From assembly GCF_017354985.1 (NCBI RefSeq), contig NZ_CP071501.1:1383501-1447500 (forward strand): a DNA stretch of 64,000 nt, given 5' to 3'. Shown here one piece after another: positions 1 through 10,000 of the stretch; positions within the stretch are counted from its first letter, which is position 1; every line of letters begins with the position of its first letter. Origin of the DNA: Shewanella cyperi. Lineage in GTDB: Bacteria; Pseudomonadota; Gammaproteobacteria; Enterobacterales; Shewanellaceae. The translations under genes and the position numbers were made by a program. Below the pieces are notes generated by a model. It did not search any database and had not been told where the DNA came from. It worked only from the letters and a program-made list of their open reading frames with translations.

Positions 1-331
1 GAAAGCTCGCCAATTGGTAAGTGCCCTCGTAGCCTTCTTCCACCAGCAAATCTTCGGCGATACCCAGCAAATCCAGATAGAGGTAAAAGCCTTCAAATCC
101 CCGTGGCAGGATGAAGAGGGTTGTTTCTATGCCGGGCTGCTCATCCAGCAGCTTGCACTCGTCCAGCAGCGCCTGCAGCACATAGTCCATACGGGTCTCT
201 TCGCAGACCCGATAGCGAATGCTTTTTCGCTCCACTTCGCGGCGGGCGAAGGGGCATATGTTGTACTTCATGATGACCGACTTGACCCAGGCCTCGGTAT
301 GGGCGGCAACCTGGGCGGTATTCTCATCCAT
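1..331 (-). CDS. DUF1415 family protein (3' end outside window)
   Basis: Reading the minus strand from the ATG at 329-331 gives an open frame of 110 residues that runs off the left edge. It begins MDENTAQVAAHTEAWVKSVI and continues with the NICPFARRE segment and a GFEGFYLYLDLLGIAEDLL segment, which I recognise as the DUF1415 family. The family is a small cytosolic protein of about 190 residues without an assigned reaction; the conserved Cys-Pro-Phe is its best landmark. It is divergent from the TonB receptor gene that starts at 531. The stop codon is not in the window. Confidence 0.8.
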   Translation of the reverse strand, partial: MDENTAQVAAHTEAWVKSVIMKYNICPFARREVERKSIRYRVCEETRMDYVLQALLDECKLLDEQPGIETTLFILPRGFEGFYLYLDLLGIAEDLLVEEGYEGTYQLASF

Positions 332-470
332 CAGTGACTCCTGAAATTCTTGCCCGGCAGAAAAGGGCGCCATCATAAGTCTTGTCACAGTGCGGAGCAA
401 CCGCAAGTGGCCTCTTGGGAGCGCGGTCTTGTGTGTCAAAACCCTTGTCACACTAATTCTCACTTGATCA

Positions 471-489
471 TTAAATAAAAATCATTATC
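471..489 (+). promoter_or_regulatory. Putative Fur box
   Basis: The 19 bases here match the Escherichia coli Fur consensus at about 14 positions, with the right half ATCATTATC intact. It lies about 40 bases upstream of the GTG start of a siderophore-type receptor, so iron repression of that gene and of the PepSY gene behind it is the likely role. Confidence 0.6.
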
Positions 490-530
490 ATTCGCATCTG
501 ATTTTAATCAGAACCAAAGGACTCCTGCGA

Positions 531-2651
531 GTGAAACCATCCCAATATTCTTTACTGACCCTGGCCATAATGGCCTGCTTCCCGCTGGCGGCCCAACAAA
601 TGCCGGCTGACGACAAGATTGAACGCATCATAGTGTCCGGCAGTCGGGTGATTGAAAGCATTGATGAAATTCCGGCATCTGTAACCCTTGTCGACCGGAA
701 CACCATTGAAGAGCAAATGCTGGTCAATACCCAGCTGCAGAGCATACTCGGCCTCACTGTGCCGGGACTGTCGGCGGCGACCGGCACCAGCAGTGATTCG
801 GGGCAGACGCTCCGTGGCCGGCAGGCGCTGATCATGATTGACGGCGTACCTCAGTCGACTCCACTGCGTGATGGTGCCCTGGGAAGCCGTACCCTGGATC
901 CCGCCGCCATCGAGCGCATCGAGGTGATTAAGGGCGCGACCTCCATTTTCGGCAACGGCGCCGCGGGCGGGGTCATCAACTACATCACCAGGCGCCCCGG
1001 AAAGGGCGAACTGCAGGCCCGGGTGGGCGCATCGGCCAACATGAGCCTGGTCAAGGCCGAGGACACCCTGGGGCACCGCCTGGAGGCGGCGGCCGATGGC
1101 AGCCTCGGCAAATTCAGCTATGTAGTGACCCTGGCCCGTGAAGAAACCGGACTGCAGCGCGATGCCGAGGGGGACGTCATCGGCCTGCAATACGGTCTGT
1201 CCGACAACAAGGCGCAAAACCTGTTTACCAAGCTGGCCTATCAGTTCGATGGCGACAAGTCATTGCAGGCCAGTTACAGCTACTACGAGTCGCAAACCGA
1301 TTCCGATCTGGTGGATGTTGTGGGGGATGTGAATACCGGCATCAAGACCTATGCGGTAAAAAGCAGTGCCGACAACCCGCTGAAGGGCGAACCCCAGGGG
1401 CCCCGTGGCAATCACAATCTGATGCTCAAGTACACCGATGAGGAGATCTTCAGCAACACCCAGCTTACCCTGGATGCCTATGGGCAACGAATTGAAAACG
1501 TGTTCTTTTTCTCCCCGGTATTGGCGAATCCCGATGAGGGTTACGACGGCGGCCAGTCGATGATCAAGTCGGAAAAAATGGGCCTGCGGGGGCTGCTCAA
1601 CACCCAGTACCAGTGGCAGGACGTGGAAGCGATCTTTATCTATGGTACGGATCTGCTCAATGACGTCACCTCTCAGCCGCTGCTGGACGGGCGTATGTGG
1701 GTACCGGAAATGGACATGAGCAACCGCGCCTTTTTCCTGCAGACCAAGTGGGTGATCATGGATGACTTTGTTATCAAGGCCGGGATCCGCGACGAGTCGA
1801 TAGCGCTGGAAGTGGATGACTACCACACCCTCAAGCTCTGTCGTAAGGCGGATCAGTGCTCGGTGCCCATGGCGGTAAAGGGCGATACCCTGGACTACAG
1901 CGCCACCACCTATAACCTGGGATTGCGCTACACAGGCAACAGCCTGTTCTCGCCTTTCATCAACTACTCCCAGGGTGCCGACATCTCGGACATTGGCCGC
2001 TTGCTGCGCACGGCAACGGTCGCGGATATTCACGATATCCGTACCGAGGCCTCCATCATAGACAACTATGAAGTGGGCTTCAGCAGCAAGCTGGATGCGC
2101 TGTTCTTCACCTTTGCCGCCTTCAGAAGCACGTCGGAGCTGGGCACCAGCAATGTGTTCGACGAGAAAACCGGGGTTTATATGCCGGTCAGGGCTCCGCA
2201 GAAGATTTGGGGCTATGAGGCCACCGCCGATTATGAGGTTAACGACACCCTGAACCTCAAGGCCGCCTACAGTTGGGTCGAGGGTAAGGACACCGAGACC
2301 AACACCTATCTGGATGGCAAACAGATCAGTGCCCCCAAATTCACCGCCGCGGTCAACTGGCAGCCCCTGGATAATGCCAGTTTAAACCTGACCTATCTGC
2401 TGGTGGGTGACAGAGACCGCTTTGACAAGGTCAATGGCAAATGGGTTGGTGCCCAGGCGCCGGTGCACAGTTATGACCTGTTGAATTTGAGCGCCAGCTA
2501 CCGTCTGGGGCAGTTGAAGCTGTTTGCCGGTATCGAAAACCTGCTTAACCGCGATTACTACAGCGCGCGCTCACAGGTCTACACCTACAGCAGCTACAAC
2601 ACCAAGGCCCTGGGGACCAGTCTCAATCTCGGGCTGCAGTACCAGTTTTAA
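531..2651 (+). CDS. TonB-dependent siderophore receptor
   Basis: Outer-membrane receptor of 706 residues that would import a ferric siderophore using TonB energy. The start is GTG, chosen because an AAGGA-type ribosome site sits just upstream and the protein then opens with a signal peptide ending near LAAQQ. The plug domain follows (IERIIVSGSR, a TonB-box-like stretch, then TLRGRQALIMIDGVP and AIERIEVIKGATSIFGNGAAGGVINYITRRPG, about residues 40-155). The rest is a 22-strand barrel ending in YQF, the usual terminal aromatic. It belongs to the PvuA/FhuE-like group by plug sequence; the actual siderophore cannot be told. A Fur box precedes it and a PepSY protein follows, both fitting iron uptake. 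Confidence 0.88.
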   Translation: MKPSQYSLLTLAIMACFPLAAQQMPADDKIERIIVSGSRVIESIDEIPASVTLVDRNTIEEQMLVNTQLQSILGLTVPGLSAATGTSSDSGQTLRGRQALIMIDGVPQSTPLRDGALGSRTLDPAAIERIEVIKGATSIFGNGAAGGVINYITRRPGKGELQARVGASANMSLVKAEDTLGHRLEAAADGSLGKFSYVVTLAREETGLQRDAEGDVIGLQYGLSDNKAQNLFTKLAYQFDGDKSLQASYSYYESQTDSDLVDVVGDVNTGIKTYAVKSSADNPLKGEPQGPRGNHNLMLKYTDEEIFSNTQLTLDAYGQRIENVFFFSPVLANPDEGYDGGQSMIKSEKMGLRGLLNTQYQWQDVEAIFIYGTDLLNDVTSQPLLDGRMWVPEMDMSNRAFFLQTKWVIMDDFVIKAGIRDESIALEVDDYHTLKLCRKADQCSVPMAVKGDTLDYSATTYNLGLRYTGNSLFSPFINYSQGADISDIGRLLRTATVADIHDIRTEASIIDNYEVGFSSKLDALFFTFAAFRSTSELGTSNVFDEKTGVYMPVRAPQKIWGYEATADYEVNDTLNLKAAYSWVEGKDTETNTYLDGKQISAPKFTAAVNWQPLDNASLNLTYLLVGDRDRFDKVNGKWVGAQAPVHSYDLLNLSASYRLGQLKLFAGIENLLNRDYYSARSQVYTYSSYNTKALGTSLNLGLQYQF

Positions 2652-2662
2652 CGCTCTGTCTT

Positions 2663-2700
2663 AAAAGGGAAAGCGCACTGCGGGTGCGTCTTTCCCTTTA
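2663..2700 (+). terminator. Hairpin between receptor and PepSY gene
   Basis: Perfect 10-bp arms AAAGGGAAAG (2664-2673) and CTTTCCCTTT (2690-2699) enclose a second small GCAC/GTGC stem. Only a short T-rich run follows (ATTTTTAG), so it may terminate partially or act as an intercistronic mRNA hairpin. Confidence 0.5.
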
Positions 2701-2737
2701 CGCATTTTTAGTGAGCAGGCGCTCAAGAGGAAAATCC

Positions 2738-3961
2738 GTGATAACCCACCTATTGCGCAAGCTGCATCTATGGCTGGCCTTGGTCAGCGCTGTGTTTGTG
2801 CTGATCCTGTCACTGACCGGCAGCCTGTTGGTGTTCGGTCAGGACATAGAGCACGGCTTGAACCCGGGACAATGGACCCGCTCAGCGCCCGGCACCGACT
2901 TCAATCTCGATGAGCTGCTGGCCACTGTGACGGCGCAGACCGACACCCCGGTGCGTTTCATCCAGCTGCCCGAGCACGGGGACGAGGCTTTGCTGCTCAG
3001 CATGAGCGATGGCCGCTACATCAACCTCGACCCGGATTCGGGCACTTGGCTTAAACACTATAAAACCGGCGACAGCTTCTATGGCTTTATGATGCAGCTG
3101 CATCGCTGGCTCGCCTGGACCACTGCCGACGGCAAGCGTCCCTTGCAGGATCTGGTAAGCCTTGTCTCGTTGCTGCTGATGCTGAACCTGCTGTTTGGCA
3201 TGGCGCTATGGCTTAAACCCAAGGCCCGCCTCAAACGGTTGAAGGTGAAGTTTTCCGCCAATCCCAGAATAGTGCTGCGCCAGCTGCACGGAACTTTGGG
3301 GATCCTGGCTGGGTTCTGCTTGCTGCTTATCGCCTTCAGTGGCATGGCTTTTCATTGGCAGGGGCCGACCCAATTTGTGGTCGAGGCGCTGGCGGGGGAG
3401 AGCATTGAGTTGCCACAGGCACCGGTAGCAAGGCCGTCAGGTCAAGCAATTGAGGTTAGGAGTGAGATACAGGGGACAGGTGCCTTGGCAGCCTCTTTGC
3501 CAGGTTCATTGACAGCTTCAATGACAAGTTTAGAGCTGGCGCTTACCCGGGCGCAGCAGGTCTTGCCCGGAGCCAAGCCGTACCGCATCTATCCGGCAAC
3601 GGCGGATAAGCCGGTGGCGCTCAGGATGCAACTGCCCGGCGAAACACACGCCAACAGCTGGGTGTGGCTGGACCCCTATTCGGCCGAGGTGCTGGGCAGC
3701 TATGATGCCAGTCGGGCCAATTTGGCGACCCGGATTTGGCATTTCAGATACAAGTTTCACACCGGGGATTTTTGGCACGGGTCACTGCGCTGGCTGTGGC
3801 TGCTGCTGTCGCTGTTGCCGGCGTTTTTTTGTCTCAGCGGCCTGTACCTCTATTGGCGGCGGCAACCTGCTTGGCGACCGCGGCAGGCAAGGGGGCGGGC
3901 TCAATTCATAACCCGTGTATTTGCGGATAGTGATCACCCCGGTATCAAAAATCAGGCATAG
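2738..3961 (+). CDS. PepSY-associated TM domain protein (putative ferric-siderophore reductase)
   Basis: Inner-membrane protein of 407 residues in the PepSY_TM family, often found beside siderophore receptors and thought to reduce or release iron from imported siderophores. I chose the GTG at 2738 because an AGAGGA ribosome site lies 8 bases upstream and the product begins MITHLLRKLHLWLALVSAVF, the typical first membrane helix. Further helices are near residues 140-165, 190-215 and 350-375, with conserved histidines in LRKLHLW, LHRWLAW, LHGTLG and IWHFRYKFHTGDF. The last 19 codons lie inside the 69-bp repeat described at 3905, so the C-terminal tail (after about GRAQF) appears to have been created or altered by the rearrangement there. 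Confidence 0.85.
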   Translation: MITHLLRKLHLWLALVSAVFVLILSLTGSLLVFGQDIEHGLNPGQWTRSAPGTDFNLDELLATVTAQTDTPVRFIQLPEHGDEALLLSMSDGRYINLDPDSGTWLKHYKTGDSFYGFMMQLHRWLAWTTADGKRPLQDLVSLVSLLLMLNLLFGMALWLKPKARLKRLKVKFSANPRIVLRQLHGTLGILAGFCLLLIAFSGMAFHWQGPTQFVVEALAGESIELPQAPVARPSGQAIEVRSEIQGTGALAASLPGSLTASMTSLELALTRAQQVLPGAKPYRIYPATADKPVALRMQLPGETHANSWVWLDPYSAEVLGSYDASRANLATRIWHFRYKFHTGDFWHGSLRWLWLLLSLLPAFFCLSGLYLYWRRQPAWRPRQARGRAQFITRVFADSDHPGIKNQA

Positions 3962-3973
3962 GCCCTTGATGCC
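3905..3973. repeat. 69-bp direct repeat, left copy (remnant of DUF2797 3' end)
   Basis: This segment matches 10154-10222 at 66 of 69 positions (differences at 3930, 3957 and 3960) in the same orientation. The right copy is the genuine 3' coding end of the DUF2797 gene; here only the fragment remains, read on the minus strand as the equivalent of the C-terminal peptide. It overlaps the last codons and the stop of the PepSY gene. The two copies bracket the GH16 and receptor genes. Confidence 0.9.
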
Positions 3974-4196
3974 TGGCCTTCCCCGAGATCAGTACTCGGG
4001 CGACAATCACTTTCATCACTGCGTTCCAGCACTCCTGCCAGGCCAAAACATTCCTGCCAGGCAAAACAGCGCGCCATCAAAAGTCTTGAATAAAGCAGGG
4101 CCGGGGCATAGACATCCGGTGCTGCTTTCATGATCTGCGCCGCACTGCTTAAAAAAAGATCTTGAAACTCACAATTCATTCACATAGTTTATACAA
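3974..4196. other. Intergenic junction region, no convincing gene
   Basis: Between the PepSY stop and the GH16 start I see no supported gene. A minus frame of 75 codons exists but has no homology I recognise. The stretch holds an inverted repeat CCCGAG/CTCGGG near 3981-4000 and a tandem pair of a TCCTGCCAGGC-AAAACA unit at about 4030-4067. The right edge is the LacI-type operator at 4196. Confidence 0.5.
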
Positions 4197-4213
4197 ATGT
4201 AAGCGCTTACATT
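4196..4213. promoter_or_regulatory. LacI-family operator upstream of GH16
   Basis: Perfect 18-bp palindrome AATGTAAGCGCTTACATT with the central CG typical of LacI-family operators. The 16-bp core recurs exactly at 14128 and with one mismatch at 18123, always ahead of genes of the glucan locus. It lies 77 bases upstream of the chosen GH16 start, where a repressor would block the promoter. Confidence 0.85.
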
Positions 4214-4289
4214 GAGGCTGCAAGATATCCACGATGCAGGCGTTTGCACAGCATATCTTCCAATTAACACTATGGGTTGGGCTCCAAAA

Positions 4290-6938
4290 ATGATTAAGAA
4301 TTCTGGAACGACCAAATGTATTTCTCTTGGATTCCTGATGGCGGCGTTGCAGGGATGTGGGGGCGATACCAATACCAACACAGATTTGAGCTCAGTCAAA
4401 CTTGATGGGCCAACGGCGGGTTGGCAGCTGGTCTGGAGCGACGAGTTTGATGGCAGCAGCATAGATGCGGCCAAATGGGCACACGAGGTGGATTGCGCCG
4501 GGGGCGGCAATCAGGAGTCTCAGTGCTATACCGCGGATGCGGCAAACTCCTTCGTTGCCGATGGCATGCTTAACATAGTGGCATTGAAGGCGCCCGAGGG
4601 CGCTGAAAAGCCCTATACGTCGGCCAGACTGACAACCAAAGGCAAAGCGGATTTCACCTATGGCCGCTTTGAAATGCGCGCCAAATTACCGTCCGGGCAG
4701 GGCAGCTGGCCCGCCTTCTGGATGCTGCCCACTGACAATGTTTACGGCATCTGGCCCAGAAGCGGTGAAATCGATATTGTCGAGGCGGTGAATCTTAAAG
4801 CCGCCACCGCTGACGGCAATCCTGAAGCCTATGTTCACGGCACTCTCCACTATGGCCGTGAATGGCCCAAGAATGAGCAATCAGGCAAGGCCTATTTGCT
4901 GCCCAATGGCGCCAATCCGGTCGATGATTTTCACACCTATGCCATTGAGTGGCAGCAGGGTGAAATCCGCTGGTATGTGGACGACTACCTCTATGCCACC
5001 CAGCGACGTTCTGAACTGAGATACAACTCCAAGGGCGAGGCCGTTGGTCTAGCCCACAAAGGCTGGTTTACCGAATACTACGATCAGTCCAGCGGTGATT
5101 TGCAGCTCAGCTGGAGTGATGCACCATTTGATGAAAAATTCCATCTGATAGTTAACTTTGCCGTGGGGGGCGGCTGGCCTGCCTCGGTGAATGAAACCGG
5201 TATCGACGATACAGCCTTTAACGAAAATAATAAGTATCAAATTGATTTTGTGAAGGTTTATCAGTGTGCAGCCAACCCTGATACAGGCAAGGGCTGTGAA
5301 ACTGTGCGGCCGGGCTATGACAAGCCAGAGGACGCACTGGTGGAAGGCAAGGCGCCTGTGCCGGTGCCGCCTTCCGATGGTACGCCAAAAGATTTGCTGA
5401 TTTTCGACAGCACCCCCAACCCTAACTGGGCTGCCTGGGACTGCTGCGGTGGTTCCACCCCAAGCCTGGTGGACGACGCCGATAAGGGGGCCGTGTATCG
5501 CTTTGTGGTAGGCGACAGCCCCACGGTAAACGGCTTTATCAGCCGCGCAGCCTTTATCACAGATCCTGCCGGTGTCCCCAGTCCCTTTGATGCAGCGCCC
5601 ATTGAGGCAAGTGGCGTATTGAGCTTTGCCATGAAAGTGGTGAGTGCGCCGGCAAATCCCGGCTCAACCTGGATGATAAAGGTTGAGAGCAATGAAGGCG
5701 CGACTGCCGTTGAACTGCCGCTGACAGCAAGCAGTGAAGGTGTGGCACCTGCCGTTGGTCAGTGGCAAACCTTCAGCTTCCCGCTGTCTGAGCTGGCGGC
5801 CAAAGGCCTGGATCTGTCTGCCATCGATGTGGTGATGGTGTTCCCCGCCTGGGGCACCGGCAGCGGCGCCGAGTATCTGCTGGATGAAGTGAAGATTGCC
5901 CGCCCCAATGCGAGCCTGCCGTCACTGACCATCTTTTCCGACAACGAGAACCCCGATTGGCCTATGTGGGACTGCTGTGGTGGCTCGACTCCGCAAGTGG
6001 TCTCTGATGATGCAGAGCACGGCATAGTCTCTGAGTTCAGCATTGGTGCCAGCCCCACTGTGATGGGCTACATCAACCGCACTGCACTCGGTGGTGGTGG
6101 TAATCCCTTTGATGCCTCAACCCTGTACGAAAGCGGAGTGGTGCAATTTGACTTGAAAGTGGTCAATGCGCCGTCCACAGCAGATGCGCCCTGGCTCTTT
6201 AAAGTGGAGTCTGACAATGCGGCATCTGCCGTGGAACTGCCGTTAACCAGCAGCATTGAGGGCGTGGTGCCATCTTCTGAATGGCAAACCTTCAGCTTCC
6301 GTCTGAAAGATTTGGCTGATGCGGGATTGGATTTAAGCGCCATCGATGTACTTATGATGTTTCCAGCCTGGGGGCAGGGTGAAGGTGCCGTGTATCGCAT
6401 TGATAACGTCAAAATCCATCAACCCGGCAGCGGCGCGCCATCCGCCTTCAGCTTGTTTGCTGATGCCGTGGCAGATGCCTGGTCAATTTGGGATTGCTGC
6501 GCCGGCTCAACCCCCACGGTTGAGGCCGATGATGCTGCCCATGGCGCCGTGGCGGAGTACGTGATTGGTGCTCAGCCAACTGTGGTGGGCTTTTTCGCCG
6601 CTGATGGTGTCTATCACGATGCATCCGCTGCTGTGGATACCGGCGTGGTGCGCTTTGAGATGAAGCTGGTTTCTGCACCAAACGATTCAAGCTCGGTCTG
6701 GAAATTCAAGATTGAATCCGGTGATGCCAGTACCGCCGTTGAGCTTAATCTGACCGACAGTGCCGAAGGCAGCGCACCTGTTGTAGGTCAGTGGCAGACC
6801 TACACTTTCCCGCTCAAGACCCTGGCCGATATGGGGCTCGATGCCAGTGCCATCGATGTGGTGATGGTGTTCCCTGCGTGGGGTACCGGTGAGGGAGCTG
6901 TGTTCCGACTCGACAACGCACTGATAGGCACGCCCTGA
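4290..6938 (+). CDS. GH16 endo-beta-1,3-glucanase (laminarinase-like) lipoprotein with three C-terminal repeat modules
   Basis: Surface or periplasmic lipoprotein of 882 residues that would cleave internal beta-1,3 (or mixed 1,3/1,4) glucan bonds. The start at ATG 4290 gives a lipoprotein signal MIKNSGTTKC...LMAALQGC (lipobox Leu-Gln-Gly-Cys); ATG 4272 in frame is an alternative and neither has a strong ribosome site. The GH16 domain spans about residues 50-330, with the catalytic signature EIDIVE: E160 nucleophile, D162, E165 acid/base. WSDEFDG and GSWPAFWMLP are further family landmarks. Three modules of about 160-180 residues follow, beginning near residues 367, 546 and 720, each with the motif WDCC(G/A)GSTP; they look like carbohydrate-binding beta-sandwiches but I cannot name the family. 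It probably forms an operon with the receptor at 7027. Confidence 0.9.
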   Translation: MIKNSGTTKCISLGFLMAALQGCGGDTNTNTDLSSVKLDGPTAGWQLVWSDEFDGSSIDAAKWAHEVDCAGGGNQESQCYTADAANSFVADGMLNIVALKAPEGAEKPYTSARLTTKGKADFTYGRFEMRAKLPSGQGSWPAFWMLPTDNVYGIWPRSGEIDIVEAVNLKAATADGNPEAYVHGTLHYGREWPKNEQSGKAYLLPNGANPVDDFHTYAIEWQQGEIRWYVDDYLYATQRRSELRYNSKGEAVGLAHKGWFTEYYDQSSGDLQLSWSDAPFDEKFHLIVNFAVGGGWPASVNETGIDDTAFNENNKYQIDFVKVYQCAANPDTGKGCETVRPGYDKPEDALVEGKAPVPVPPSDGTPKDLLIFDSTPNPNWAAWDCCGGSTPSLVDDADKGAVYRFVVGDSPTVNGFISRAAFITDPAGVPSPFDAAPIEASGVLSFAMKVVSAPANPGSTWMIKVESNEGATAVELPLTASSEGVAPAVGQWQTFSFPLSELAAKGLDLSAIDVVMVFPAWGTGSGAEYLLDEVKIARPNASLPSLTIFSDNENPDWPMWDCCGGSTPQVVSDDAEHGIVSEFSIGASPTVMGYINRTALGGGGNPFDASTLYESGVVQFDLKVVNAPSTADAPWLFKVESDNAASAVELPLTSSIEGVVPSSEWQTFSFRLKDLADAGLDLSAIDVLMMFPAWGQGEGAVYRIDNVKIHQPGSGAPSAFSLFADAVADAWSIWDCCAGSTPTVEADDAAHGAVAEYVIGAQPTVVGFFAADGVYHDASAAVDTGVVRFEMKLVSAPNDSSSVWKFKIESGDASTAVELNLTDSAEGSAPVVGQWQTYTFPLKTLADMGLDASAIDVVMVFPAWGTGEGAVFRLDNALIGTP

Positions 6939-6967
6939 TCCACCTGACCTTTGGCATGAATGGGAAT

Positions 6968-7001
6968 GGCCAGCCGGACCTTGGGATTTGTCCGGTGTGG
7001 C
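6968..7001 (+). other. Intercistronic hairpin between GH16 and receptor genes
   Basis: GGCC-AG-CCGGAC and GTCCGG-TGT-GGCC form an interrupted stem around a 10-base loop. No T-run follows, so it is more likely an mRNA stability or processing element than a terminator. Confidence 0.4.
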
Positions 7002-7026
7002 CGCAGCGAAATAATAAGAGGCAATT

Positions 7027-10000
7027 ATGTTAGATAAGGCATTTAAGCGTAACCGGTTGTCTGCCGCGCTGGCAGCCATCCTCGGCGTTGGCGCCATCCC
7101 GCTGGTATTGGCGGCTGACGAGGCGGCAACCGCGGCCGATGGCGTCGTGGCCGCCCAGAACGGCGCAGAAGAAGAGACCATAGAAGTCATTGAAGTGCGT
7201 GGGATTAGGGGCAGTTTGTACCGTTCCATGGACTTAAAGCGCGGCGCCAACGGCGTCGTCGATGCGATTTCGGCGGAGGAACTCGGTAAATTCCCCGACA
7301 CCAACCTGGCCGAATCACTGCAAAGAATAACCGGGGTCACGGTCAGCCGTGCCAACGGTGAAGGCAGCCAGATCACCGTCCGGGGTTTCGGGCCTGAATA
7401 CAACCTCATTACCCTCAATGGCCGCCAGATGCCGGGTACTGGCTATACCCGCTCTTACAATCTGGAGAACCTGTCATCTGAGGGGGTGAAAACCCTGGAA
7501 GTGGTGAAAACCGCCCGTGCCGATACCCCAACCGGCGGCCTTGGCGCCACGGTCAATATCATCACCCACAAGCCGCTGGATAATCCCGGGCAGTCTTTCA
7601 GTTTTTCGGGCAAAGGTATTTATGATGAGTCAAATGAGCTGGGTGATGATGTCACGCCTGAGCTGGCGGCCATTTATAGCAATACCCTGTTTGATAATAG
7701 GTTTGGGGTCATGGTATCGGTTTCCCATCAGGAGCGGGATTTTCGCCAGCAAACGGCCAACAGCCAGGGATGGATTGCCCAGACAGACAATAGCCGTTTG
7801 CCAACACTGGCGGGTGACAAAGGCATAGATGGGCGTGAAACCGATGCCGATGGCAACCCTGTCGCCCGTTTCCGTGATGCCGAAGGCAACGCAGTAGCGC
7901 CTTTTTTCTTCGCGCGGGACATGAACTTCAGCATCAATGATGTAGAGCGTGAACGCAGCAACGGCATGGTGACGCTGCAGTTTGTGGCGGCGGATAATTT
8001 GATTCTGACCGCCGACTACGTGGCAACACGGGCGTTGACCGCATCTGATGGCTTTGGTTGGGGGATCTGGAACTCATCCACGGATGGTGCACCTGTGATT
8101 GGCTATGAGCTGGATGCCAACGGCACTGCGCTTTACTCAGATATCCGCGGCGGCGATGGCTCTTTTACCGCCAACCGCAGTACCACTGAAGTGAATGCCG
8201 AGTCTGTTGGCCTGAACATCGATTGGAGCCCCAACGAAGCCTGGCGCTTTACCCTGGACTATCACAACTCCTCCAACGACATAGACAATGGTGCTGATAA
8301 AGGCCTTGGCAGTGCCGGTCAGGTGATTTTGGGCTCAGATAAGCTGGTTTCCAAGGTCTATGACTACCGCACAGGCGAGGTGCCCCATTTCCTGATCAAC
8401 TGGAACAACGGCACCCATGTGCTGGATGCCGGCGACATAGACTCCAACTTCAGCCAGTTCATTCACTCACCGGGCGAGAGTGACATCGAGCAAGTTCAAT
8501 TCAACAGCAACTGGTACCCCGAGTTCAGTGAGCATCTGGTGAAGGTGGACTTTGGTGCCGCCTACACCAAGCAAACCATGTCCGGGACCACCGCCTGGAG
8601 CGGCCTGCGTGGTGGCCCGGGTTTTAATCCGTCCTATGCGGAAATCTTCCCCGATGCCATGTTTGTGCTGCAGGATGCCTCTGGCCTGCTTGATGCCCTT
8701 GGCGGTGGCGGCAGTGAGCTGATGCCCGATTACTATTACAGCTTCAATTTCGATGAAGCCGTGGCCCGTCAGCTGGCCTTCATCACCCCGGCAGTGGCAG
8801 GAGACAACTATTACTCCATCGACCCCTACTTTGATGGCGTTGACAGTGCCAGCCTGGTGGAAGAAAAGACCCTGGCGCTTTATCTCACCACCCAATGGGG
8901 CTTTGATATTGGCGATGTGCCTGTGAATGTGAATCTGGGGCTCAGGTACGAGCAAACCGATGCCTCAAGTACGGTCAAGCAGCGGGTTGAGAGTCAGGTG
9001 GTGTGGGCCAGCCCCACCGAGTGGATCATGCAATATGCTCCCGGTGGCGATGACAACTACTTCACCCAGGGGGGGGATTACAATGTCTGGTTGCCTATGC
9101 TGGATATCAGCGCCGAGCCACTGGAGGATGTGGTGGTGCGCTTCTCTGCCGGCAAAACCATTGCCAGGCCGCTGCTTGGCGACATGGTGGCAGGACGAAG
9201 CCTGAGCGGCAGCCCGAAAATCGGTGCCCGCCGCGGTGGTCTGGGTAATCCGGGCCTGCTGCCGCTGGAGTCGGTGAATTTGGACCTGTCGCTGGAGTAT
9301 TACTACGGTGATGCCAGTTATGCGGCCATTGGGTTATTCCATAAAGACGTGGATAACTTTGTCTCCCGCTCGACCGCTCAGCTTACCATTGAGGGACTGC
9401 ACGACGTTTACGATAGCCCCAGATACCAGGAAGCCATAAGTCAGTTGGAAGCTGCCGGCACGCCGGTCAGTGAAAACACGATTTTTGAGCAGATGATTGC
9501 CAATGGTTATGGCAATGCCGATGGCCAGATAGTGCCGCTCGCCAGCGATCCGCTGATTGTGTGGGACATCACCAGCCCCATCAACAGCGACAGCAAATCG
9601 GTGCAGGGGATTGAGCTGGCGCTGCAGCACGTGTTTGGCGAGTCAGGCTTTGGTTTCGGGATTAACGGCACTTTTGTGGAGGGAGACGTTAAATTTGACC
9701 CCTACAGCCTGGCGCAGCAGCAGCCATTGGAAGGTCTGGGTGACTCGGCCAACTTCCAGGCCTTTTATGAGAAAGACGGTCTGTCTGTGAAGCTGACTTA
9801 CGCCTGGCGTGACAGCTATCTGATTGGTGTGGGGCAGTCTCAGGGCTCCGCGGATGCGCCGCCCCAGTATGCCAAGGCCTTCGGTCAGCTGGACGCCAGC
9901 ATTAACTACGATGTAAACGAGTATCTGACGGTGTTCTTTGAAGGTATCAACCTCAATAACGAAACCGAACAGGGCTATGGCCGTTTCGAAGAGCAGTTCC

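Noticed and set aside
552..2033. Long minus-strand frames opposite the siderophore receptor
   Set aside because: Mirror the GC-rich codons of the real gene; no ribosome sites and no recognisable domains.
3952..4179. Minus-strand frame of 75 codons after the PepSY gene
   Set aside because: Overlaps the repeat in a different frame from DUF2797, has no family I know, and its upstream side is the GH16 promoter.
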